64,000 bases of DNA from Pseudopithomyces maydicus (Eukaryota; Ascomycota; Dothideomycetes; Pleosporales; Didymosphaeriaceae), in assembly GCA_026873275.1 (NCBI GenBank), contig JANTUC010000007.1:310001-374000 (forward strand). Reading direction: 5' to 3'. Below the pieces are notes generated by a model, which was not told where the DNA came from, did not search any database, and was given only the letters and a program-made list of their open reading frames with translations. A program made the position numbers and the translations under genes. Position 1 is the stretch's first letter, and the number at the start of each line of letters is the position of its first letter. This document shows positions 12,301 through 22,769 of this stretch, piece by piece.

Positions 12301-13963
12301 CGAAGTGACCGCAACCATCGTTCGGTGGTAGTGGGCATGTCCTCAGGGTGGAATACGTCCATCCAACCCTCGCCCAGAGACTCCTCGACCGTCTGTCCAG
12401 TATAGTCGTACCAGCGCCGCGAGTACCAATCGTGCGTGCCATCTGCAGTGGTGGTCCATATCATCACGGGTATAAAATTAGTAATGTATTCAAATTGACG
12501 TTCCGATTCGTGAACCTGAGCTGCAAGCTGATTAGTATACTGGGTGACGTCCTTGAAAATAACGATGCCACCCAAGAATTCGCCGGTACTTTCGTGCACT
12601 ATTGGTTCGCCTGCGACCTCGAAAGACCTTGGTGATCCGGTACTGGGATCGTACATGGCTATCCGGCGTGCATCGAAAGGTTGCTGGCTATGACAAAGCT
12701 CCATGATGGGGAGCTCGTCTACATCCAGCTTACGCGAAAAGTCTTCGGTCCACAGATTGTACTGGAGCAGAAAATTTCTTGGGTCAAAGGGGTTGTAAAT
12801 GGCTTCTTCGGGTAACAATTTGAGCATTGCCTTATTTGGAATACCAAAACCTTCATCGTGCCACATAGCGTATGCTGGCATACTAATGGAGTTCAAGATG
12901 GCGTCTTTCATTTGCGATGCTTTCTGGAAGATACTGGCTGATAGGGATGCGTCGCTCCTTCCCTTGAGCGGCGGACCACGCGGAGGAAATTCCGGGGCTG
13001 AGAAAGTCGGCGTAACGGCTTTGGGGCTGGGCCCTGATCTTTGTCCAGAGGATGAGCTGGAGTTGGAACTGTGTGATTTGGTGAGATGGTAAACTGTGGT
13101 TGTCCTGGTCACGATACGGCTCGAAGGGCGCGGCTTGACCTGAGTCGGCTGTGCACTTGTGAAGGTCAGTGTGTAGTAGTTGGCATCTTCGATGCTCCAG
13201 ACTGATATAATCATAGTGGCCTGCAGGGCGTTCTCGTTCAATGAATACTTGGAGTTACGCGTTGCACTTCGAGACCCACTTTGCTTGAGCGGAGTGATGA
13301 CTACGTCGCAAGATACATCGTGTACCGTGGCTCCCGTAAGGTTTTGGCTGCTCAACCGTGGCAATTTAGGTGGTCCGTCGGTACGATCTGAAATGTTAGG
13401 GGTGGCCGTGGGTGTACTGCCACCACTGTCCAAATGACCCTCCGGTACTGATGATATACGATCCTCCTTACCAGCGGCAGCATCCTCTACTACGGATTTC
13501 AAAAAGTCCTGGTTCACCATTAGTCACCATGTACATTTTTCCTCGTCTCTTTCCAAGGCTGACCAACCTCCCAGGATACCAAAATAGGCGAGCCGTTCTG
13601 CAGGATATCGATTCCTATCTCGGAGATGTTCTTGCCCATCAGCACCTCAGTGATGTTCAAGCCTTCTGCAGCAGTGGCAGACCAGTCGATCCCCAAGAGA
13701 CGGCCCATGGCTTCATTTGCCAGCGTGATGCCGGCGTCTGACGACAGCACAAGCAGCGGTATGGGCAGATATTGCAGGGCGGTAAGAGCTACCATGGTGG
13801 GCGAAGGGTTCGAAGGCAGTTCGATCGACATGGCTCCAGTGCTATGAACGGAGCCTGGAGTATGGGTATGTGCACCGGAGACATCTTGCAGATCAAAGTA
13901 GCCGGCATGGACGGCCTCGCTGTCCATGATTATTATTTCAACACGCGTTCCACGTAGGTGCAC
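9337..13963 (-). CDS. PAS-domain hybrid histidine kinase
   Basis: Soluble sensor kinase of about 1,367 aa with no obvious membrane segment. Order: Ser-rich N-terminal part, several PAS/PAC modules (visible around the DWYSRRWYDYTGQTVEESLG segment), a HisKA H-box MSHEIRTP with His about 753, HATPase with DTGIGI and GGTGLGLTISRN, and a receiver with phospho-Asp about 1102 in VLMDVQMP. Exons: 13568-13963, 10735-13508, 10524-10683, 10037-10162, then from 9983. Introns are 59, 51, 361 and 53 nt, and each join restores receiver or kinase sequence (for example VVEDNHINQQ). As written the last exon stops at 9540. Adding one C to the C5 run at 9590-9594 continues the frame to 9337 with a plausible tail. 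ATG 13963 is used; ATG 13927 is possible. The exact fungal HHK group is not assigned. Confidence 0.9.
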
Positions 13964-15254
13964 GAATCGCGGTCGATTGATGTTCCAATAACATCGGATC
14001 CGTCCTCAACGCCTCCACTCCAGTGTTGCAACGGGCAGCAAGGGTTACTGCGAAACCATGAGACCCAGGCGAAACGCTCTCCGAGAGCATGCAAAACAGA
14101 AGAAAAAGAAAAAACCCAGACAAGCACCGGGTGCGAGGGCGGGGGCGCAGTTGTTTTGTACTAGTTTTGGCGATGGAGACCGGAGGTGCCTGAGGGCCTA
14201 GATCAGAGGCGTAGATCGTCGGGGCGGGGAGGATCTAGACTATCGCTTCGCAGGAGCTGCACACGCGGTATATTACCCGAGCTCCAACGGCGTGCGAGGA
14301 TTGCTGGCAGGTGGACAGGCAAGCTGATAAGGTGTCAAGGAGAGGAGATTTGGGAGAGAAGCTCTGGCTGGAGCGGGTTTGGAGGGCCGAGCAGAGCGGG
14401 CGATGGGTGATCCGAAAACATTGGAGACAGTCGCAGCGAAGGCTGATGGGTCTGTATGACGTCGTTTTTCCAACGGCCGAGGGAACGGGTCAAAGAGGCT
14501 ACGAGGCCGTCGCCTAAGGGCGAGCTATAAACTTCGGCAGGCATTTCCAGGAGCGACTATTCGCACACGAGATGCTCTAGGAGCAGCTACTGTGCTGGGG
14601 AGGCGGGAGGTTTAAAATGTCTTTGCAAAGGGACTGGACCCTTGCTGTCGATCTCGCGATCTGGGTGAAGCTATTTGCACCAGTTCCGCAGGGCAGCACA
14701 CCTCTGCGTCACGTCTTCTGTGCCTAAAAAGTGTGCAGCTTGGCAACCTGCATGCGGAGAATGCAGCGGTGCATCCTGCTAGTCGCTGCACCCTCTGCAT
14801 CGCAGCGAAACGGTGCAGATATCAGACTTGCAGACGGTGATGGGGGCGCCCTTGCTCAGCACTTCCCCCAGATCGCCAAGCACCGTCTGCAAGAATCAGG
14901 CCATTCTGGTGCACGTCCAGCGAAGCTGTGATCTGGGCTCCTCCCAGCTTCCTCCGGGATTCATGCGTGCTTTTATGCGGGCGGACATGTACCGTTGTAC
15001 CTTTCATAAAGCAGGTCGACTAGACTGCCTACCGTACAAGACAAGAGTAGGAAGAAAAGGTACCCGTCATCGCCTGGTCACGTGACATCTCGGGAACATC
15101 AGACGAGACGCGGCCACGAATCCTTGTCAGCCACCACCTGCTGGCAACATCATCAACCAGCGTCACCTGTGCGAACAACCTGTACCTTGGACCCCACCCA
15201 CAGCGCCTGCACCCATCTCTTCCGGAGCTTCCCAGCTAAACTCACCGCGCAACC
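13964..15254. other. Intergenic region between divergent genes
   Basis: Upstream regions of the histidine kinase (minus) and of Yos1 (plus). No open frame with a recognisable domain and no repeat structure were noticed. Confidence 0.5.
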
Positions 15255-15874
15255 ATGCTGTTCTTCGGCCTCGGTGGCCTCTTCTACGGTAACTGCAGCT
15301 CCCCCGCCTGCACGTATCTTGAAGACTGACCGCCACAGTCTCCGTACTCCTGATCAATGCCATCGCAATTCTCTCAGAAGATCGCTTCCTTGCACGCAGT
15401 ACGTTCGAGCCAGCCCCATTGCCCCAGGACATGACATGGCACTTCCCATGACCCCTCCACAACCTCGCTTGCGCCAAATCTTCCCACACCCAACAGCCAT
15501 ATCTCACAAACCTCATTCCTTCCTTCGACGTTCAAATAGCTAATTTACTGTCATATAGTCGGGTGGACCGCGAACGCAGAGGCTGGCTTCGGCCAACGCG
15601 ACGACGGCGTAAAAGCACGACTCGTCAACCTGGTATCCTCGGTGCGAACCGTCATGCGAAGTACGTATCTCCACCGCTATTCCGATAGCCACATGTGCAC
15701 GCACGCACAAATAAACTCGGACTGCGCCTCAACTATCCATCAGGGTGGCAGCCCAAGTGGAGCAAGGGGCCGAGACATCGTGTGATTCTGATGGGACATC
15801 TGAGCTAACGTGGGGCAGTACCCCTCATGTTCGTCAATACGGGAATGATACTGTACCTTCTAATACTTGGTTGA
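15255..15874 (+). CDS. YOS1: Yos1-like ER-Golgi transport protein
   Basis: Small membrane protein of 83 aa, a subunit of the Yip1-Yif1-Yos1 complex needed for COPII vesicle transport (known for the family). Four exons: 15255-15288, 15339-15398, 15559-15660, 15819-15874. The introns, 50, 160 and 158 nt, have GTAACT/GTACGT donors and CAG/TAG acceptors. Joining gives an N-terminal MLFFGLGGLFY segment, LLINAIAILSEDRFL, a charged middle and a C-terminal hydrophobic MFVNTGMILYLLILG, matching Yos1/IER3IP1 in length and order. Each splice phase is consistent, and the 252-nt CDS is outweighed by 368 nt of intron, which is why no single open frame reveals the gene. Confidence 0.93.
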
Positions 15875-16584
15875 GCGCCCACGAGCGCTGAAGGACGCAT
15901 GCGCCGCCTGCGCCGCTCGCAGGCCACTTCCAATTACGATATAGACGGCGCGGTCAGAAGTGCTCTCCGAGCGGCGTAGGTCTGTCTGGCGTTTGCACAA
16001 TGCTCGTACACAATATCAAAACACATGCGCATGGGGAAGACATGGCAATCGCAGAGCAGTGTGGGGGTGTTGCATAATAATTATAGTAGAGTACAGCTCT
16101 TGGCACGGCCGGTAGAAAGATAGCGCATCACTGCCGACGGGGGGATTGTGGGCACAAGGTCCAATAAAGCGAGTAATGCAGGGCAGGACTGGGCAGCAAA
16201 ATGGATGATGGATGGGTGCGGAAAAAACAATCTCAACATCTAGAGCTGGAGACCCAGAATGGCCGTTATGAATCTTTATAGCGTCTTTTGCTCGAATCCT
16301 GTATGCCATCAACGAAGCCAATGCGTGGACGAAGAACGTACACCGCGCTCGAACGATCGAAACAAAAAAAGATAAATTACGCCGCATTCCTACATCTAAT
16401 TACCAGGTGCAATGTAGGTCCTAGAAACACGCTAGTTCGAAACAAACCAATTGTACTTTAGGACACTCCATCTGGTACGCTCCTCAGCATAGCGAACTAA
16501 GCAAGACAAACAAGTATCCTCCAATCCATCCACCCAACCCAGCTCGTCCCCACATCTTCAAACCCTCACTACCTACCCACCACG
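15875..16584. other. Intergenic region between convergent genes
   Basis: 3' regions of Yos1 and the NmrA-like gene. No supported gene was seen. Confidence 0.5.
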
Positions 16585-17523
16585 CTACTCAAGCTTAAAC
16601 CCCGTCCTCCTCAAAAACCCCTCAAAATCCGATACCTCCCCCACCGCCCTTTCCCTCGCCCACTCCACCTCCTCCCGCATCCTCCCCCCATAATACCCAT
16701 ACCCGACAATGTACCTCCCCGTCTCCAACATGATCTCCCCCATCGGCTCCGGAAACGAATCCCGCCACTCCTCCTCGGAAACCCGCTGCGTGGTGACCGT
16801 CTTACCCGACACCTTCGACATGATGCGCGCCATGTCCTGCATGTTGTAGAACCCCTGCGCCGCAGCGAAGACGGCGCCTTCGTAGCGCTCAGGGGCGAGC
16901 AGGATGGCGTTCGTCCACGCGCCGACGCTCGTGGCGTCGCAGAGGGGGAGCAGCGTCTCGGTGGGGTGGTTCATGTTGGCGAGGACGTACGTGCCGTCGG
17001 CGGCGGGGGACTTGCGGGGTGCGAGGACGGTGGTTGTGTTCTGCATGAAGCTCCCCGGGCTTATGAACGCTGATTTGATAGGGAGGCTGCGGATGTACTC
17101 CTCGATATCCGCCTTGACGTCGAAGTGCTCTACTTTTGCGAAGCCGTTTGAGAGCTTCACGGCGTGCGGCAGCGTGCTCCATATCAGGTACCGAGCGCCT
17201 TGTCGGAGGGCTTCGTCGCAGAGGGAGGTCATTTGGCGGGTTTCGAGTTCCCGTGTCGAGCCTTGGTAGGCGGTTGAGGTGGTGGCGAAGATGAAGGGGG
17301 CGTCTTTGAGGGCGGCGGGGAGGGTGGAGGGGTCGTCGAGGTCGGCGGGGACGACTTCGATGCCTTGGGAGGTGAGCGCTTGGGCGGCGGGGGAGTTAGG
17401 GTTGCGGGTTATGGCTCGGATGGTGTATTGGGAGGAGAGGGTGGGGTTGGCGAGGAGGTATTGGATGACGGAGAGGCCTTGATTGCCGGTGGCTCCGAAG
17501 ACGACGAGACGTTGTTTTGGCAT
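16585..17523 (-). CDS. NmrA-like NAD(P)-binding protein
   Basis: Single-exon protein of 312 aa. It begins with a Rossmann strand and a GATGNQG dinucleotide-binding loop at residues 10-16, followed by an atypical short-chain-dehydrogenase layout typical of the NmrA/HSCARG family. These proteins sense redox cofactors or act as regulators and usually lack the catalytic Tyr-x-x-x-Lys pair. The start ATG at 17523 leads straight into the Rossmann strand, so it fits well. The sequence is GC-rich and undisturbed. A specific partner cannot be named; it could also be a reductase. Confidence 0.88.
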   Translation of the reverse strand: MPKQRLVVFGATGNQGLSVIQYLLANPTLSSQYTIRAITRNPNSPAAQALTSQGIEVVPADLDDPSTLPAALKDAPFIFATTSTAYQGSTRELETRQMTSLCDEALRQGARYLIWSTLPHAVKLSNGFAKVEHFDVKADIEEYIRSLPIKSAFISPGSFMQNTTTVLAPRKSPAADGTYVLANMNHPTETLLPLCDATSVGAWTNAILLAPERYEGAVFAAAQGFYNMQDMARIMSKVSGKTVTTQRVSEEEWRDSFPEPMGEIMLETGRYIVGYGYYGGRMREEVEWARERAVGEVSDFEGFLRRTGFKLE

Positions 17524-18237
17524 GGTGGATGTTTGGTTGAATGTAGGCGTGGTGCTTGGCTGATGTTTCTTGAGAGTTTACTGGGTAAAAGCTCGTGAAG
17601 CTTGACACGAGGTTATATAGTTCTACTATGTAACCGAGCGGAAGGTCCTCACGAGATATCGGACGATTCTGTGCGGACTTCTAAAGATTGTTTTTGTCTA
17701 CTCCGCCTCATGTATCCTATGGCTGCGGTGTATCTCATGCATGTGCATCCCACTATCCCCGATAATCACTTCAGCATTTTGGCTTATCAAAAATACTCCG
17801 TCGACCAAGCATACTTAGTCACGACCATGTTACGTACACACTATAAAGACTCATTTGATTTCTACAAGAAGGAACGGGCATCGCCCGCAGACGTTATAAT
17901 GGCCCCATGTCTGATTACAAAGCATGCATATCTGACATGTTTCCAACCTGAATGCCACTGCTTCTGACATGCCAAAACCTAGCGACCTGTGCGAATAGGC
18001 CGCTGTCCCCAACTTTCGCCCGAGTGCTGCAGGAGAATTTGTTTGTTCAACTCTCACACGAGTAGGTACGCCATCACATGCAATGTGTATAAGCGGCAAC
18101 ACATCCACAACGCGCTCGACGCAACGGAAAGCTTTACACGCTCCAATGCTAACAAAAATCATGCCTTCGGATACTTAAAGAAGCAAGAAAATGTCATCAG
18201 TCTCTCTTGGATTTCCCCACCGGCAACATCCACCTCA
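17524..18237. other. Intergenic region
   Basis: Upstream of the NmrA-like gene and downstream of the DUF4267-like gene. AT content rises and only short open frames without domains are present. Confidence 0.4.
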
Positions 18238-18685
18238 TCAACTGTAGCGCAACATAGCAGTAGCCAGCGCAGCAATAAGCCACCCCGGCACCGCATGAAA
18301 CAACCCCCTCCCAGCGACCCATTCTGCGCTATCTGGTACCCATCCATCCCCGCCACAATGCTCCCGACAATGACCAAAACCGTCGCCATCTCAACCCACT
18401 TCCCCTGATACGCAAACACCAGCAGCGTGATCACCGTCGCAAATTGCCTCGCACCCATGACTTTTATATACGCCAGATTGATCCCTGCCTCCGCATTTGG
18501 CGGAGCTTTCGGCTTTTGCGATCGCCCATGCTGCGATAGGGGATGCCAAAGGACGTCGCGAAGCTGACGGGGCTGGTGAGGGCTTGGAGGCCCGTGGTCA
18601 CAGCGGCTATGGCGAAGGTGATGCTTACGGTTTTGAAGGCGCTTGTGATGGTTGAGGCGTCCATGGTGTTGACGTTTGGCCCCAT
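18238..18685 (-). CDS. DUF4267-like small membrane protein, frame broken twice
   Basis: Reads as about 149 aa only if one base is added in each of two runs: G4 at 18539-18542 (plus strand) and C5 at 18304-18308. Restored order: N-terminal hydrophobic segment ending FATSFGIPL, a polar loop, then VMGARQFA, LLVFAYQGKW and a hydrophobic segment with GMDGYQIAQNGSLGGG, ending near TGA 18238-18240. The VMGAR core and the four-helix layout fit DUF4267 proteins, which have no known function. Start is ATG 18685 or 18664. The breaks may be assembly errors (other genes here show the same) or real inactivation. Confidence 0.7.
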
Positions 18686-20625
18686 GTTATGAGGCTTTGA
18701 TAGTGGGTATTATGTAGGGTTATACAGAGTGTGGGGCTGTGAGTGCTGCAGTGTACTTGGGGCGGTTGGGGCCAAGGCTAGTGCTCTTTGGGCGTGGTTA
18801 CGTCACCAATCAACGCGAGCCTATTATTTATGCAGTGGATGAGTTTGTAGGGGGCCTGGCTTAATATGGACTCAACGGTTTCTACTGCTCTTGGATGGCC
18901 CTGCATCAACATTGCAATAGTGTTGAAGATTTAGCTACACATAGTTTTCATTACATCATTTTAGGGAAATTACGAAAGAGAACATCAGGTTTCTGACCAC
19001 ATACGTGTTTGATATTTCTGTGGACATGTGAAATACAAAGCCAAAATTCTTAGCCTTCCAGGTCTAGCCTTTTCAAACCAGCAGCAAATATGCTGCTTCG
19101 ACTTCAAAACCAAGGGTAGATATCACTAGATCCTACATTTCACAATCGATTAGTTGGATTGTGCCACCGACCCAGAGGCGAATTAAGAGATTAGGTGTGA
19201 TATTCGCTATGGAAGATGTGTGTGTTGATCTACCAAGTACATGATTGGCCAGAGATAGACTACGGTACCATTCCCAAAGACAACAACTTATCACCTTCCA
19301 CATCGCTTCCTATCATCTCATTGGCCTTGTGCGTGCCTAGACAAGCAGGGCCACCCACCCAAATATCAAGTAACAACCCCCCGATTACGAACTAATTGCA
19401 GTATCAACGCGCAAGGAATCCTCGTTGAGAGAAAAATTTACGCCTACTTCCTTTGAGCTATGACTAAGTTCACGTATAAAATCCCTGTTCCCATGCCAAC
19501 TTTAAATACCTCATAACGCACCCTCCGCCTTTTTCTGAATGTCGTGAGATCTAAGTATGGAGGGTCCCGTTTTCTATAGTCCGAAAGTTCTACGGTCACT
19601 TCTTAGAACCCCGATACAACGTCTGTACTGCTGAGTCGGATCGGCGTTGTGTGGGAGGACGCTGAGTAGTGATGGGGGACTTTCGGGGTGGAGTGGGAAC
19701 CGTCCGACTTGTGATGATTTGAGCTCTTATATATGTTGCGGAACTCGCATCACTAGTGGCAGAGTCGCTGGTGGTGGGGTCTGTGGCTGCGAAGCTGGTC
19801 TGAAGTCGAGATTGGTGGCGATTGACGATGAAACTCGGGTTGGAAGGGGGAGATGAAATAAGTGTGAGAAGGCAGGTATGTGTGTTGTATTCTTTTATCC
19901 AGTTTTATGGCTACCACAACAGTAATGAGCAGGAGAAGTAGCCACGCGCAAAAAGTCTTTGGGTAAAAATGACAAGTTTCTCCACGATGCAATGCTACCC
20001 GTTTTTCTTGGATATCATATACATTGCTAATTTTCGGACGACCGGGATCAAAACAATATAAAAATTTACTGGTGATAGTGCATCGGAACTTTCATACGTC
20101 ATTTGACAATAGCATCGAATTGCACATGATAGCCCAGAGCTACGAACCACTATGCAGCGAGAAGCATATGAAATACGACGACTAAACCGACTCATATTGA
20201 TTGGAGCATTCTTCAACCAGATTGAATAGCATCTTGATTCAATTGTATTCCGCATCCATGAGTTTAAAAGGAATTTCTATAGATGAGTGAGGTGACCGAT
20301 AAACAGGAAAAGTCCAATGCTTCATTGTATGTGGAAATAGATTTAAAATTCGTATTTGTACATTCTAATAATACAGTCGTTCAACATCATGCCAGTGGTA
20401 TCTCGCACAGATCTGTACAAAGAGCGAATACTTACATACCAAAAACACCCGCCATAGGAAAAAGGAAATCCCGCATTATAGTCATTACTATCAGCGATAT
20501 CAGTCTAGAATATTAACTCCTCCATCATCCTATTCTTCATTCGTGCTGCCATTGGGGTGCTATGCAGCGCACCAGATGACTACCAGATTGAGAAATTCGT
20601 TAATCTTCATTCATTTGGATCATCC
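18686..20625. other. AT-rich intergenic region
   Basis: Nearly 2 kb with no supported gene. Open frames are short and lack domains on both strands. No terminal repeats or transposase-like sequence were noticed, but a decayed element would be hard to see by eye. Confidence 0.4.
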
Positions 20626-21232
20626 TTAAACCGTAGCAGGAGCTGCAGTCGTTGCCGGGGCAGTGTGATGCTTATCAGTATCAAACGTATTCCCAGCCCT
20701 GGTTCGCTGGACATCCCAGAGCCTCGATTCAAGGAAGAATCCAATCACGTTGGTGAAACTGAATTATATACGTTAGCCCTCATCTAATGCACCACGCACA
20801 TATATGAACTGATGAAACTTACAATGCCAAAAACGCAAACGCCTCAAGCGTATACTTCAAATGCGGCTTGTTCGCCCCGGCCGGCGAATTGTAAAGCTGT
20901 CCACCATTGTAGTTGTAGTCCTGGCTCGAGAACACGAACGCAATGAGCCAGAGGTACGAGAACACCATGGCGAGAGGCGCAAGGTAGCCTTTGTAGCTCT
21001 TCATGGCGGGGAGAAAGAGCGCGGGTGTGTACAGGACGATGTCGACGGCGGCGAGGGCGACCCAGTAGCGGAGGTGCGTGTTGGAGGTATAGGCATTGAT
21101 GAGGTACGCGGAAATACCGAGGACGATGATGGAGGATATGAAGTGGAAGGCGTGGTTGGCCATGAGGACTGGGCGCATGGTGCTGGTGCGGGCGGCGGGG
21201 GTGCCGTAGTCGTTGGTGGAGTGGCGGGCCAT
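20626..21232 (-). CDS. MARVEL-like four-helix membrane protein
   Basis: 180 aa, two exons: 20823-21232 and 20626-20758. The 64-nt intron has a GTAAGT donor and a CAG acceptor. The first exon has hydrophobic segments at about 22-46, 56-76 and 86-104; after splicing, FLAFFTNVIGFFL completes a fourth, followed by ESRLWD and a short Ala/Thr-rich tail. The spacing and the Trp/Asp after the last helix fit fungal MARVEL-type proteins (known family of tetraspanning membrane proteins). The total of 543 nt is in frame. Function is not known. Confidence 0.78.
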
Positions 21233-22769
21233 TTTGAGGGACGGAGTGGGTGGTTTGGAGAGGAAGTAAGACTTAGGTTGGGCTTTTAGATGCCTGGATA
21301 TATATGTGTTATATATATATGCTCGAAGGCGTACAGTATGCTCTCGGTATATAGGAATGAAATCAAGTCCTACCCAGCAATCCCATTCTTATACCAGTCA
21401 TTGCATTACAACAACATCCAGTCATGCAACGACGTCAGATTTTCAATATCAGGTTATGCTGTATGTATCGTCGCCGTGTTGTGTATGCATGACTATGCCC
21501 AGCGAATCTTCTCGCGCTCGGCAGGGTTCCCATGACTTCATCTTGACAACAGACGTGCTGCCAGCTCACGATATCTCACCTTATCCAACGACCAAGAAAG
21601 GATCGCTCGATCCGCCTTGCTCCGGATACACATGATTGAGCTGGATCGTCCATCGACTGGATGCGATACGCCCTGCGTAACTTGGCCGCGGAGCCGTCGC
21701 ATCCAATCGTCGTCCAAGTTAGGCACATGGTAAAGTCCAGAACCATGCGATTCCAGGAAGTAACCGCACTCTTTTGGATAATCGTCAAGGGCCGTCATTC
21801 GAAACAGGATGTCGAGAGCTACTAAAGCTCGTCCCTGGCTGTTCCTTCCGAACTCGTAGACGCAATACCACTACTAGTGGAACCGGTGCACGTGCCCGAC
21901 GCAACGAGAGAGCATTCGAAAACAAGGATTAGAAAAGTTTCCTATTTTCAATAATCACGGATCATCAGAAGATCAATGATGTAGTTGATTAGCAGGTCGG
22001 TATTGGTGACGCGCTATTGTATATACGCCACAGTGACGCCACAGCTAAAATGCTCGCGACGCACATGATCGCGCGTCGACCTCGGGAGAACGGATCAGCG
22101 CAGCGACCAATCTCGTTTTACTATTGATATTAATGGTGTGAACTAAAATAAATGGGGCCAAATTCATGAAACGGGATATTCCTGCTTGGGAATCAAGTAT
22201 TTCACAGTACAAAGCATATACCTATAAAACTTCTTAGCAAGCCGCGTGATTCTGCTACACCCTCCTATCAATTCCGCTCGCCATATCGTGACTTGTATAT
22301 TGTTCAAGCGCCTCTATCAAATCAATCTGTTATATTTGATTTGCCATTAACTGCTATTCGAATGATCTATTAAGATTCCCACAATGCTACATGAGTGACA
22401 GACTGCAGACAAATACGAGAGTGCATGTCGATTGTACATCCGCATCACACATTCCCCCATTATCTATCCGATCACGATATAAGAGAACCATTTCCTACTC
22501 ACCATTCGTTCCCTTCTTCAGAGAACCTCCCTTCCTTGGTTATGGAGTGGACATGTGTTAATCAATGAATACGAACTGATTTGGTTTTTCTTTTTCAAGA
22601 TGAAAACGTGATTTAAATTTCATGCGTGCCATTTTCCATACCTCTACATACATATAAACAAGACAGCCTAGATTCCCAATACTTAGAATCTCCAAAACCA
22701 AGCGTTACTTTATCTGCCCTCCCCCTTCCCCTTCAAGCCCTCCACGCCATCCCATCACGCAGCATCCAC
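21233..22769. other. Intergenic region
   Basis: No supported gene. A minus-strand frame at 21538-21798 has no partner exon or domain. Confidence 0.4.

Noticed and set aside
18238..18685. Explaining the DUF4267 breaks by introns
   Set aside because: No GT-AG pair of adequate length fits; protein sequence is continuous on both sides of each run.
21538..21798. Minus-strand 86-aa frame as a gene
   Set aside because: No domain, signal peptide or splice-linked exon.
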